Shown piece by piece: positions 48,125 through 56,300 of a DNA stretch of 64,000 nucleotides. Origin of the DNA: Micromonospora sediminicola (GTDB taxonomy: Bacteria; Actinomycetota; Actinomycetes; Mycobacteriales; Micromonosporaceae); contig NZ_FLRH01000004.1 of NCBI RefSeq assembly GCF_900089585.1, forward strand, positions 1,791,001-1,855,000. Direction: 5' to 3'. The notes beneath the pieces were generated by a model. That model was not told the DNA's origin and ran no database searches. It worked only from the letters and a program-made list of their open reading frames with translations. The position numbers and the translations under genes were made by a program. The first letter of the stretch is position 1. Each line of letters starts with the position of its first letter.

Positions 48125-48688
48125 TCACTGGTCGGGGTGAAGCCTCATCAGGCGGTCGACGAGGGTGGCTGGATCGGCTGGTGTGGTGCCGAACAGTAGG
48201 GCCGTGTACAGCGGCGCCACGACGATGTCGACGACCTGTTGGAGTGTGGGTGGATTCTCGCCGCGTGCGCGAGCCCGATCGAGTAGTGCCTGCATTTCGT
48301 CGAACCGTCGGGTGAGGGCGGGTGGTAGTTCCGCCCTCGTTCCGAGACGGACGGCGACCAGTGTGCGCAGCAGTAGTTGTCCATCTGGGCCGGACAGGTC
48401 TTCGGCGACGCGGTGGGCGTAGTCCTCCAGGTCGGCGTGGAGGTTGCCGGTGTCGCGTATCGGCGAGCCGGTGGTGAGGCGTTCGGCGACCGCGTCGAGC
48501 AGTAGGCCGTCGAGGGTGCCCCAGCGCCGGTAGAGGGTGCCCAGGTGCACTCCCGAACGCTCCGCCACCTGAGCCAGGGTGAGTTGGGCCAGCGGTTGTT
48601 CGGTGGTCAGGTCGTCGACTGCGCGTAGGACGTCGGCGCGGACTCGCGCGGTGCGTCCACCGGGGCGGGACTGGTGCTGGTCACTCAC
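48125..48688 (-). CDS. TetR-family regulator of the SnoaL-like genes
   Basis: A 187-residue TetR protein. HTH: DVLRAVDDLTTEQPLAQLTL, AQVAERSGVHLGTLYRRWGT (residues 18-58). The C-terminal domain DLEDYAHRVAEDLSGPDGQLL resembles TetR_C_11. GTG at 48688 lies 6 nt after a TAAGAT -10 box, so its mRNA is probably leaderless. Two operator-like palindromes lie in the divergent intergenic region, one over this -10 box and one over the start site of the SnoaL-like gene, indicating mutual control. Confidence 0.88.
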   Translation of the reverse strand: MSDQHQSRPGGRTARVRADVLRAVDDLTTEQPLAQLTLAQVAERSGVHLGTLYRRWGTLDGLLLDAVAERLTTGSPIRDTGNLHADLEDYAHRVAEDLSGPDGQLLLRTLVAVRLGTRAELPPALTRRFDEMQALLDRARARGENPPTLQQVVDIVVAPLYTALLFGTTPADPATLVDRLMRLHPDQ

Positions 48689-48694
48689 GGAGCA

Positions 48695-48700
48695 ATCTTA
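48695..48700 (-). promoter_or_regulatory. Leaderless -10 box (TAAGAT) of the TetR gene, under an imperfect operator
   Basis: On the minus strand TAAGAT is followed by TGCTCC and the GTG start. The overlapping plus-strand sequence TTAACGCGA (48698-48706), with a weaker partner GGCGTT (48714-48719), resembles the arms of the perfect operator at 48744-48761. Confidence 0.55.
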
Positions 48701-48711
48701 ACGCGAGGGGT

Positions 48712-48740
48712 TTGGCGTTTGCCTCCGCACGGGCTATGGT
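48712..48740 (+). promoter_or_regulatory. Promoter of the SnoaL-like gene (TTGGCG-17-TATGGT)
   Basis: A -35 box TTGGCG at 48712-48717 and a -10 box TATGGT at 48735-48740 are separated by 17 bp, a near-ideal sigma-70-type layout. The TetR-type operator begins 3 bp downstream. Confidence 0.65.
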
Positions 48741-48743
48741 TTG

Positions 48744-48761
48744 ACGCGAAGATATTCGCGT
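48744..48761. promoter_or_regulatory. TetR-type operator over the SnoaL-like transcription start
   Basis: ACGCGAAGATATTCGCGT is an 18-bp palindrome with perfect 7-bp arms and a 4-bp centre. It directly follows the -10 box, so a bound repressor would block initiation. Confidence 0.75.
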
Positions 48762-48832
48762 TAGGAGGCCGGCCCGCCGCGACCCGGGCGCCTTCAGCAC
48801 CCATCGGAAACACAAAGGAGAGGACAAACGCC

Positions 48833-49276
48833 ATGAGCGTTCGCGAAACCGCCCAGCAAGCCTTCAAGAACCACCTGGAGTACCTGTCATCCGGACGGAT
48901 CGAGGAGTGGGTGGACCTGTTCACCGACGACGGAGTCCTGGAGTTCCCGTACGGCCCGGCCGACTTCCCGAAGAAGGTCGAAGGCAAGCAGGCCCTGTTC
49001 GACTACATGCGGAACTTCCCCGAGCACTTCAAGGTGGAGTTCGTCGACCTGCGCTTCCACGAGACCATCGACCCCACCCTGGTCATCGCCGAGTTCACGT
49101 CCGTGGGCCAGGCGTTGAGCACCGGCAAGCCGTACAACCAGACCTACATCTCCGTCGTGGAGACGGCGGAGGGAAAAATCAGCCGCTACGTCGACTTCTG
49201 GAACCCGCTGGTCGCGGCCGAAGCGCTCAACGCGACCGGCGACAGCAGCCTGTACGCGGCCTTCGACGCCAGCTGA
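48833..49276 (+). CDS. SnoaL/NTF2-like protein 1 (ketosteroid-isomerase-like)
   Basis: A 147-residue cone-shaped alpha+beta-barrel protein: N-terminal helix ETAQQAFKNHLEYLSSGRIE, WVDLFTDDGVLEFPYGPADF (typical NTF2/SnoaL_2 entry), then strands VEFVDLRFHETIDPTLVIAEF and KISRYVDFWNPLVAAEAL. Members are enzymes or ligand-binding proteins acting on small hydrophobic compounds. ATG at 48833 is preceded by AGGAGAGG about 9 nt upstream. The leader is about 85 nt long. Regulated by the divergent TetR via the operator at its promoter. Confidence 0.85.
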   Translation: MSVRETAQQAFKNHLEYLSSGRIEEWVDLFTDDGVLEFPYGPADFPKKVEGKQALFDYMRNFPEHFKVEFVDLRFHETIDPTLVIAEFTSVGQALSTGKPYNQTYISVVETAEGKISRYVDFWNPLVAAEALNATGDSSLYAAFDAS

Positions 49277-49286
49277 CCCATCGGCA

Positions 49287-49319
49287 TGAAGGGGCGCCTC
49301 GAGTCACGGCGCCCCTTCA
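49287..49319 (+). terminator. Hairpin between the two SnoaL-like genes
   Basis: TGAAGGGGCGCC at 49287-49298 and GGCGCCCCTTCA at 49308-49319 form a perfect 12-bp stem with a 9-nt loop, 10 bp after the first gene. It may terminate the first transcript or attenuate the second gene. Confidence 0.65.
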
Positions 49320-49347
49320 CGCCGGCCACCACAAAAGGAGTCACGGC

Positions 49348-49803
49348 ATGCATCAAGAGGATCTTGTTGACCAGTTGGCCATCCAGCGGGTGATCACCGA
49401 GTACGCCTGGTTCGTGGATCGCCGAGACTGGGACGCCCTGGTGGCGACGCTCGCCGACACCGTGGTCGTTGACTACACCGCGATGAGCGGCGGCGAAGCA
49501 GAGACTCTCCCCGGCCCCGAGCAGGTAGATCGGTGGCGACGGGAGCTCGGCGTGTTGGATGGCACACAGCACGTGGTCACCGGGGTGATCGCCGATGTGA
49601 CGGGCGATACCGCCACCGCAACCGCGAACGTGCTGGCCTGGCTACGACGCGACAACGTGCCGGGCGGACGGTTGTGGCACAACGGCGGCACGTACGAGTT
49701 CGAACTGCGCCGCGCAGGCGAGCGATGGCGAATCAGCAGGCTGGTAGCCCGACCCATCTGGATCGAGGGAAACATCGGGGTCTTCGCACAGCGACCCGGG
49801 TGA
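49348..49803 (+). CDS. SnoaL/NTF2-like protein 2
   Basis: A 151-residue NTF2-fold protein of the SnoaL_4 type: N-terminal helix DLVDQLAIQRVITEYAWFVD, RRDWDALVATLADTVVVDYT, then barrel strands GTQHVVTGVIADVTGDTATA, TATANVLAWLRRDN and WRISRLVARPIWIEGN. The Asp/Tyr pattern resembles dehydratases and steroid-isomerase-like enzymes; the substrate is unknown. GGAG is 8-9 nt before the ATG. It follows the first SnoaL-like gene by 71 bp, across a hairpin. Confidence 0.85.
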   Translation: MHQEDLVDQLAIQRVITEYAWFVDRRDWDALVATLADTVVVDYTAMSGGEAETLPGPEQVDRWRRELGVLDGTQHVVTGVIADVTGDTATATANVLAWLRRDNVPGGRLWHNGGTYEFELRRAGERWRISRLVARPIWIEGNIGVFAQRPG

Positions 49804-49900
49804 CCACGGTCTCCCAGGCCGGCAGGGGTTTGCTGCGCCGGTGATCAGGGCACGTGGCGCGTGAACAAGCATCGATCGAGGGCCATGACGCAACGGGGGC

Positions 49901-51067
49901 ATGATGGACAAAGGTGCAAGAGTAGGTATCGCCGCGACGCTGGCCATGGCGGCCGGGGCCGCGGTGCCGATGGCCGCTGAGGCGGCGAGTGCGGGGACAT
50001 TCGCGGCCGCTACGTACCTCGCCACGGGGTCGACCGCGACCAACGCCGTCGCTGTCGCCGACGTCACCGGTGACGGGCGACGCGACATCGTGGTCGGCGT
50101 TGATGCCGTTGACGGCTCGCAGACGAGTTCTGTGCTGGTCTTCGACCAGCGAGCCGACCACAGTTTCGGCGCTCCCACCAGGATCAAGGCGCACGGCGGC
50201 TACAACAGCAACGTGCAACTCGCCGTCGCCGACATCGACGGCGACGGCCGTACGGACGTAGCGATGTCGTCCTCTGCCGGCGTCGATGTGCTGTTTCAGC
50301 GTGGCGGGCGCCTCGCCGCGCCGCTGCTGGTCTCCGGGGGTGCCGGGGACGTGGCGATCGGGGACATGACCGGGGACGGACGACCGGATCTTGTCGTCGA
50401 CGCACGACAGGGCGAGGTCAGGATCTACCGGCAGACTGCGGCGCATGCGTTCCAGCCATATCGGACGGTCACCGGGCCGATCATCACCGGCGCACCCGTG
50501 AACCAGGTGTTCGCCGCCGACCTCAACGGAGATGCCCGCATCGACCTCGCACAGTTCTACCGTCACGGCACGTGGGTGCGGCTGCGCCGCGCGGATGGTT
50601 CCTTCGGGCCGGCGACGACCTACCGGACGCCGGCCGATGACAGCGGCTTTCGCCGCATCGGCTCCGGGGCGGCGGTCGGTGACGTGACTGGCGACGGCCG
50701 AGCCGACCTGGTGACCAGCGTCGACGGTAACAGGCCGGACGCCGGCGTCCAGGTATTCGCGCAGGGAGCCGATGGGCTCGCGACGGCGCCGACCAGGTAT
50801 CCCGCATACGACAGTCCCTCTGGCCTCACTGTCGGCGATCTGACCGGCGACGGCCGCGAGGACCTGGTCGTCGCACACAACAGTTGGCTCGCGGTGAGCG
50901 TCTATCTGCAGCGGTCGACCGGGAATCTCGCCGGGTACACGACGAACGGGGTCGACGGGGTCGGGCCCCAGGCGGACTCCCTGGCCATCGGTGACGTCAC
51001 CGGGGACGGGAAGCCGGACGTCGTCGCCGTCGCGTACGACAAGGTGGCTGTCCTTCGGCAGCTCTGA
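49901..51067 (+). CDS. Secreted FG-GAP/VCBS repeat protein
   Basis: A 388-residue exported protein. A signal sequence covers about 1-31 (ending PMAAEAASAG). At least six FG-GAP/VCBS repeats follow, each with the calcium-loop pattern DxxGDGxxD: DVTGDGRRDIVVG, DIDGDGRTDVAMS, DMTGDGRPDLVVD, DVTGDGRADLVTS, DLTGDGREDLVVA and DVTGDGKPDVVAV, giving a probable seven-bladed propeller. Binding partner unknown. The start could be ATG at 49901 or at 49904. Monocistronic. Confidence 0.85.
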   Translation: MMDKGARVGIAATLAMAAGAAVPMAAEAASAGTFAAATYLATGSTATNAVAVADVTGDGRRDIVVGVDAVDGSQTSSVLVFDQRADHSFGAPTRIKAHGGYNSNVQLAVADIDGDGRTDVAMSSSAGVDVLFQRGGRLAAPLLVSGGAGDVAIGDMTGDGRPDLVVDARQGEVRIYRQTAAHAFQPYRTVTGPIITGAPVNQVFAADLNGDARIDLAQFYRHGTWVRLRRADGSFGPATTYRTPADDSGFRRIGSGAAVGDVTGDGRADLVTSVDGNRPDAGVQVFAQGADGLATAPTRYPAYDSPSGLTVGDLTGDGREDLVVAHNSWLAVSVYLQRSTGNLAGYTTNGVDGVGPQADSLAIGDVTGDGKPDVVAVAYDKVAVLRQL

Positions 51068-51202
51068 CACTCGCCGGCTGTGGGCCACGTGCTCGGGCCG
51101 GCCTCGCCGCCCGCCGCCTGGCCCACAGCCGGCGTCGCCACGGCGTCCGCCGCTCGGGTAGCAGGCGCGCGAGGAGAACGTACGACGAATTGCGGTGACG
51201 AG

Positions 51203-51913
51203 TCAGCCCGATTCGCCGCAGTCGGTGACGCCGGCCCGCTTCCGGATCAGGGACGAGTAGACGAGCGGGGATCCGGTGAGCGTGTTCCCGGACTTGACGC
51301 CCTCCCAGATGTAGTTCTCCACATGGCTTCCGTAGCCGTCCAAGGGGAACAGGCCGTCGTTGGTCATGTGCCAAAGCCGGGTGGGGTCTCGGAACGCCAG
51401 CGACAGCACGAACCTGTTGCCGGCATCCTTCAGACGCCCGGCTGTGCTCACGTGGGCCAGCAGTTCCACGTCCACTTTCTCGCATGGTCTGAGGTCCTGC
51501 TGCTGCCAGAAGACCGCTTCCCCGGATTGCGCGATGGCGAAGATCGCGGCATCTCGGAGCGGGACGGGTGACCTGTTCAGCATCGAGACCGTCGCGACGA
51601 CGACGAGGCCGGACGACTGCGGCTTCGCGGACGCGGAGGTGTCGTCGTCGGCGATCCAGAAAGCGACGCGGGAGGCGTAGCGCCGTTCGTACCGCTCCCG
51701 GGCGATCTGGTTCAACCTGATCTGGTCACGGTTGACCTGCTGTTGATCTTTGAACGCCTGGACGGCGAAGACCGCCGCCACGGCACTGACGGGGATGGCG
51801 GTAAGCGCGGCAATTGCCTGAAGACCTGTGCCGTTGCGGTTGAACCACGAAAGCCGGCCGCCGGCCGCCGCCGGCACTTTCTCGGATTCCATCGGGTCGT
51901 CGTGATTCTTCAC
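51203..51913 (-). CDS. Hypothetical single-pass membrane protein
   Basis: A 236-residue protein. A cytosolic N-terminus (1-30) precedes one transmembrane helix at about 32-51 (LQAIAALTAIPVSAVAAVFA), a short coiled coil (FKDQQQVNRDQIRLNQIARE) and a beta-rich extracytosolic or cytosolic domain (ASRVAFWIADDDTSASAKPQ, VVVATVSMLNRSPVPLRDAA). No known domain is recognised. GTG at 51913 is 8 nt after a TAGGCT box (51922-51927), so the mRNA is nearly leaderless. Confidence 0.68.
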   Translation of the reverse strand: MKNHDDPMESEKVPAAAGGRLSWFNRNGTGLQAIAALTAIPVSAVAAVFAVQAFKDQQQVNRDQIRLNQIARERYERRYASRVAFWIADDDTSASAKPQSSGLVVVATVSMLNRSPVPLRDAAIFAIAQSGEAVFWQQQDLRPCEKVDVELLAHVSTAGRLKDAGNRFVLSLAFRDPTRLWHMTNDGLFPLDGYGSHVENYIWEGVKSGNTLTGSPLVYSSLIRKRAGVTDCGESG

Positions 51914-51972
51914 AAAACGACAGCCTATCGACGCCGACCAACGGGTGAAACCGCGACGGATACGCCACTGAC

Positions 51973-54771
51973 TCAGGGTGAGGCGATCGGGAATCGGCAG
52001 GAACCCATCGGGGCGAGGCCGAGGTCGCCGAGTGTGGCCGCGCCGCGCGTGGCGTGGACGCCACCGGCGAACATCAGGGTTCGTGCGGACTGGTATCGGC
52101 AGCCGGCGACGTCGAACGCGTCGACCGCGGTGAGCAGCGCCCGTTGATCGCCGTCGAGTAGGGCTGCGGCTCGTTGCACCATGGCTTCGGCGACCGGGTT
52201 GCCGGCCACGACGGTCCAGGCCCCGGCCAGGTGGTCACGAGCGCTCGGGCTCCCGGCGAGCACCGCCGCCTCGGCGCGTAGTGCGACATACCAGTGGAGC
52301 CACACCCACGTGACCGACTTCCAGACCGAGCCGGGATCGGGCGCCATCCGTTCCAGCGCCTCTGCCGCCTGCCCCCGGTGCAGCAGGAGCATCGCATCGA
52401 AGACCGCGCCGTAGCCGTGGATCTGTTCCGGCGAGGTGCCGAGCCGACTCTGGACATCGACCCAGACACTTCGGGACTCCCGGTCGTCGCGGAGCCCGTG
52501 GATCATCGCGGCACCGGCTGCCGCGGGACCGAGCACCGACCTGGCGGGGCGGCCGGCCCGCTGCCACGCGTCGAGGAACCGCACACTGCCGGCGAGCACC
52601 TCGTCGGTGTCGCCCGCGAGCGCGTCGGCAACCAGCAGCCAACTCGTGGCACGGTGACCGACCTCCGCGAGCAGCGGGTGGTCGGCGATCTGCCGCGCCC
52701 ACCCGCGGGCGGCCGGCAGGTCTCCCGCCCCGAGGCCGGCCTCGGCGGCATTGCCGAGAGCGTCGAGTAGTTCGTGGGTGGTGGCCGGAGTTGCCGGCAG
52801 GGACGCGAGCAGCGCGACCCGGCGCCGCGCCGTGGCCGCGCTGGCGAACGTCTCGCCGGCCCAGCACTGGGCGCCGGTGAGCGCGTCGAGCGCGGCGGAC
52901 TCGGCGAGCGGGTCGCGAGTGCGGTGCGCGAGTGCGACCGCCCGCTCGGCACGCGCGATCGTTTCGGGTACGTCGTTGTCGGGCGGGCCCTGCGCGGCGC
53001 CGAACGCGTCGGTGAGCACCCCGGCCTCGGCGAGCGCCACCGCGGCCTGGGCGGCCGGGTCGTCGCCGGCCAGGTCCCGCGCCTCGGTGGTGAGCGCGAT
53101 CGCCTCCTGCGCCGGCGGGAGTTGTGCGAACTTGCTCCAGAACCGGTAGGAGCTGGTGGCGGCGGTCGCCAGGTCGGCGGCGGCGCCGGCGTCGTCTCCC
53201 GCTCGGCGGGCGGCCCCGGCGGCCGCCCGGTAGAGGCGGTACATGTCGTCGCCGCGCATGCGGCATCCGGCCACGGCTGCGGCCTGTCTGAGCATCGCCG
53301 CCTCGGCGGTGGGCTCGCCGGCGAGCGCGGCCGCCTGCTCGTAGCGCAGCTGAGACTCGCCGATCAGGGTTCGGACGAAGGTCAGCTCCGCCAGGTGACG
53401 GGCGAGGCGGTAGGCGTCCGGGCGCTGCTCCGGACGGTCGGCCGCCCACGACAGGGCGGCGCGGAGGTCGTCCGCCACCGGGTCGAACCGGGCTCGCCAG
53501 TCCGCCCGCACCTCGGCCAGGTCGGTGGCCCTGGTCAGGCACCAGCGAAGGTGCCGGGACCGGGTGTCGGTCAACTCGCCGGCCTCGGCGAGCCGTTCCG
53601 TGCCGTACTGGCGGATGGTTTCCGGCAGCCGGTACTCGGTTCCGCCGGGGAAGGCCCGCACCGTCAGCAGGCTCTGTTCGGCGAGCCGGGCCAGGCCGTC
53701 GGCGACGATGCCCTCCTCCGCGCCGGTGACCTCCGTCGCCGCCGATGTGGAGAAGGGCGCCACGAAGACCGACACCCGGCGCAGCAGCGTCCGGTCGGCC
53801 GGCTCCAACAGGGCGTGACTCCAGTCCAGCGTCGCGCGCACCGATCGGTGCCGGTCGTCGGCCCGGGCGCCCCCGGTGAGCATCCGCAGGGGATGGGACA
53901 GGGCGGCGGTGATGCCGTCCAGCCCCAGCGTCGGATACCGCGCGGCGGCCAACTCGATCGACAGCGCCATTCCGTCCAGCCGCTCGCAGATAGCGGCGAC
54001 CTGGTCGCGCAACGGAGGATCCAGTGGCCAGCCCACCGCTGCCGCCCGCTGCACGAACAGCGCGACCGCGTCCGACTCGCCGTTGACGGCCAGCGACAGC
54101 GGCGGCACCGGATAGACCCGCTCGAAGGGCACCATCAGCCGTGCCCGGCTGGTCACCAGCACCGTCACATCGGGGCACGCCGCCAACAGCCGCTCGAGGA
54201 ACAGCGCCACCCCGTCCAGCACGTGTTCGCAGTTGTCCAGCACCAGCAACGCGTGATGGTCGGCCAGGGCGGTGACGACGGACTCGGTCATGTCCCGGCC
54301 GGGCTGCTCACCCAGGCCCAGCGCCACGCCCACCGCGGCGGCGATCATGCCGGAGTCGGCCACCGGGACCAGATCGACGAACCACACACCGTCGGAATAC
54401 TCGCCACCGGCCCGCGAGGCGACCGCCAGCGCGAGCCGGGTCTTGCCCACTCCGCCCGGACCGACCGCGCTCACCTGACGGTGTGCCCGGATGAGTTCGG
54501 TCAGCTCGGCGCACTCGCGCGCCCGCCCCACGAACGGGGTCAGCGGGGCCGGTAGGACCGGCGCCTGAAGAGCGGCGCCTCTGCCGGTCAGCTCCGGCAC
54601 CCGCTGCGCGAGCGCACGGCGGTCCGGGACCTCCAGCTTGCGCAGCAGCGAGGAGACGTGCGTCTCGACGGTACGCACCGAGATGAAGAGTCGCGCTCCG
54701 ATCTCCGCATTGCTGAGGTGGTCTCCGACCAGCGCAAGCACCTCGGCTTCGCGAGGGGAGACGTCGACCAT
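51973..54771 (-). CDS. LuxR-type STAND ATPase regulator with N-terminal HTH
   Basis: A 932-residue regulator. Residues 1-60 are a LuxR/GerE HTH (VSPREAEVLALVGDHLSNAE, IGARLFISVRTVETHVSSLL, RKLEVPDRRALAQRV). An NB-ARC/AfsR-like ATPase follows with Walker A VGPGGVGKTRLAL near 107-119, ALLVLDNCEHVLDGV (Walker B) and VLVTSRARL. The C-terminal 500 residues are helical TPR-like repeats. In most LAL/LuxR proteins the HTH is at the C-terminus; here it leads. Such proteins activate nearby genes on ligand sensing. ATG at 54771 is 6 nt after CAGAAT. The divergent VOC genes are possible targets. Confidence 0.88.
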   Translation of the reverse strand: MVDVSPREAEVLALVGDHLSNAEIGARLFISVRTVETHVSSLLRKLEVPDRRALAQRVPELTGRGAALQAPVLPAPLTPFVGRARECAELTELIRAHRQVSAVGPGGVGKTRLALAVASRAGGEYSDGVWFVDLVPVADSGMIAAAVGVALGLGEQPGRDMTESVVTALADHHALLVLDNCEHVLDGVALFLERLLAACPDVTVLVTSRARLMVPFERVYPVPPLSLAVNGESDAVALFVQRAAAVGWPLDPPLRDQVAAICERLDGMALSIELAAARYPTLGLDGITAALSHPLRMLTGGARADDRHRSVRATLDWSHALLEPADRTLLRRVSVFVAPFSTSAATEVTGAEEGIVADGLARLAEQSLLTVRAFPGGTEYRLPETIRQYGTERLAEAGELTDTRSRHLRWCLTRATDLAEVRADWRARFDPVADDLRAALSWAADRPEQRPDAYRLARHLAELTFVRTLIGESQLRYEQAAALAGEPTAEAAMLRQAAAVAGCRMRGDDMYRLYRAAAGAARRAGDDAGAAADLATAATSSYRFWSKFAQLPPAQEAIALTTEARDLAGDDPAAQAAVALAEAGVLTDAFGAAQGPPDNDVPETIARAERAVALAHRTRDPLAESAALDALTGAQCWAGETFASAATARRRVALLASLPATPATTHELLDALGNAAEAGLGAGDLPAARGWARQIADHPLLAEVGHRATSWLLVADALAGDTDEVLAGSVRFLDAWQRAGRPARSVLGPAAAGAAMIHGLRDDRESRSVWVDVQSRLGTSPEQIHGYGAVFDAMLLLHRGQAAEALERMAPDPGSVWKSVTWVWLHWYVALRAEAAVLAGSPSARDHLAGAWTVVAGNPVAEAMVQRAAALLDGDQRALLTAVDAFDVAGCRYQSARTLMFAGGVHATRGAATLGDLGLAPMGSCRFPIASP

Positions 54772-54777
54772 CACCCC

Positions 54778-54783
54778 ATTCTG
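54778..54783 (-). promoter_or_regulatory. Candidate leaderless -10 box (CAGAAT) of the LuxR-type gene
   Basis: On the minus strand CAGAAT is followed by GGGGTG and ATG. The preceding GTG could also initiate; no Shine-Dalgarno is seen. Confidence 0.45.
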
Positions 54784-54918
54784 TCGCACGTCTCTCCGTG
54801 TGCCGGTTCCGTGGTCGACTCCGTGGCCGGCACGGATCCGGGCGGGACCTGCCCGAGGAGATGCTGTGCGCACACACCCGTCCGGGCCGGCCGAGGCCCG
54901 CGGACCGAAGGAGTGATC

Positions 54919-55275
54919 ATGGGGAGTTCTTCCGCGCAGGGGATCAGGACCGTGCTGCATCCGGTGTCCGATCTGGGCAGGGCCAAGGCGACGTACGCGG
55001 CCCTGCTCGGCGTGCCGCCCACGGTCGACTCGTCCTACTACGTCGGCTTCGACGCCGCGGGTCAGCACATCGGCCTGGTGCCGGGCGGTGGACCGCAGCG
55101 CCTGACCTCGCCGGTGGCCTACTGGCACGTTCCGGACGTCGAAGCGAAGCTGACCGAGCTGAGCGCCGCCGGCGCCACCGTGACCGAGCCCGCCCACGAT
55201 GTCGGCGGCGGTCGCCTCGTGGCCACCGTCGCCGACCCCGACGGCAACCTGCTGGGCCTGATCCAGGACAGCTGA
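54919..55275 (+). CDS. VOC-family protein (single domain)
   Basis: A 118-residue glyoxalase-like protein: IRTVLHPVSDLGRAKATYAALLG, YYVGFDAAGQHIGLVPGGG, VAYWHVPDVEAKLTELSAAGATV and the closing VATVADPDGNLLGLIQDS. This is a complete two-module VOC unit. The ligand is unknown. ATG at 54919 follows AAGGAG by 5 nt. It is followed by a second VOC gene after 58 bp, and both are divergent from the LuxR-type regulator. Confidence 0.88.
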   Translation: MGSSSAQGIRTVLHPVSDLGRAKATYAALLGVPPTVDSSYYVGFDAAGQHIGLVPGGGPQRLTSPVAYWHVPDVEAKLTELSAAGATVTEPAHDVGGGRLVATVADPDGNLLGLIQDS

Positions 55276-55333
55276 GCGACCGGCTCGCCCGAGCCGCCGA
55301 CCACGTTCCGAACCACACGAAAGGGAAACAACC

Positions 55334-56008
55334 ATGCTCGCCATCGATTCCGTCACGCTCGAAGTGCCGGATCCGGCAACCGCCCAGGACTTCTACACCG
55401 GAGCCTTCGGACTGGGCCCCCGCCTGCGCGTCGACGCGTCACGCGAACCCACGACCGGTTTTCGCGGGTTCGCCGTGTCGCTCGTGGTGTCCCAGCCGGG
55501 AACCGTCAACCGCCTCTTCGGCGCCGCCCTCGACGGCGGAGCGACCACCCTGAAGCCGGCCGCGAAGAGCTTCTGGGGCTATGGCGGGGTGCTGCGCGAC
55601 CCGTACGGCACGATCTGGAAGATCGCGACATCGTCGAAGAAGGACACCGGACCGGCCAGCCGGCACGTCGACGAGATCGTGCTCCTGTTGGGGGTGCGGG
55701 ACGTCGCCGTGACCAAACGGTTCTACGTCGATCGCGGCCTGACCGTGGCCAAGAGCTTCGGCCGCAAGTACGTCGAGTTCGCCACCTCGAACATCAAGCT
55801 GGCGCTGTACGGCCGCCGTGCCGCGGCCAAGGACGCGGGCGTCTCGCCCGACGGCGACGGATCACACCGACTCGTCATCGGCAGTAGCGCCGGCACCTTC
55901 GTCGACCCCGACGGCTTCGTGTGGGCGGCTGGCGCCGTTGCTGAGTCGACCCGCCGGGAGACGAAACGGGAACAGCCGGCTCAGTCGCTCTCGTCGACGA
56001 ACTTGTAG
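55334..56008 (+). CDS. VOC-family protein (two tandem units)
   Basis: A 224-residue protein. Unit 1 is SVTLEVPDPATAQDFYTGAFG through YGGVLRDPYGTIWKIATS (residues 5-99). Unit 2 is HVDEIVLLLGVRDVAVTKRF through GTFVDPDGFVWAAGAV (about 112-205). Duplicated VOC proteins often act as dioxygenases or binding proteins. AAGGGAAAC precedes the ATG. Its last 28 bp overlap the convergent small gene at 55981. Confidence 0.85.
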   Translation: MLAIDSVTLEVPDPATAQDFYTGAFGLGPRLRVDASREPTTGFRGFAVSLVVSQPGTVNRLFGAALDGGATTLKPAAKSFWGYGGVLRDPYGTIWKIATSSKKDTGPASRHVDEIVLLLGVRDVAVTKRFYVDRGLTVAKSFGRKYVEFATSNIKLALYGRRAAAKDAGVSPDGDGSHRLVIGSSAGTFVDPDGFVWAAGAVAESTRRETKREQPAQSLSSTNL

Positions 56009-56250
56009 TAGCTCATCCGGAAGCGCTGCAGCAACGCCCGCATGAACTCCGCGCCGGTCTCCGGTCGCACCCGTTCCGCCCCGGCCGGTACCCCGTTGTC
56101 GTAGAAGTCCTGCGCCAGCGCCCCCCACTCGGGGTCGAGCACGGACAGCGTCACCGGCCGGCCGGGCTCCCAGCGGAACTCGGCCACCCGCCGGCTGGTG
56201 TGCTGCGCGAACGTGTACAGCCCCACGCGGGTCGGTGCCTGCTCGGTCAT
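55981..56250 (-). CDS. Small protein downstream of the kinase effector, possible immunity or partner
   Basis: An 89-residue cytosolic-looking protein: VGLYTFAQHTSRRVAEFRWE, PGRPVTLSVLDPEWGALAQD, GAEFMRALLQRFRMSYYKFV. There is no signal peptide or membrane helix, and no known domain is recognised. GGAGG lies upstream of ATG 56250. It begins 50 bp after the stop of the effector gene on the same strand, the usual place for an immunity gene in polymorphic toxin loci. It overlaps the convergent VOC gene by 28 bp. The immunity role is an inference from position only. Confidence 0.7.
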   Translation of the reverse strand: MTEQAPTRVGLYTFAQHTSRRVAEFRWEPGRPVTLSVLDPEWGALAQDFYDNGVPAGAERVRPETGAEFMRALLQRFRMSYYKFVDESD

Positions 56251-56300
56251 GCCTGCCTCCTGGATCACCACGACTCCTCCGCTCACCGACGGTCCTGCGC

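Noticed and set aside
47838..48128. A 96-codon minus-strand open frame
   Set aside because: No start signal or recognised family; kept only as a possible remnant.
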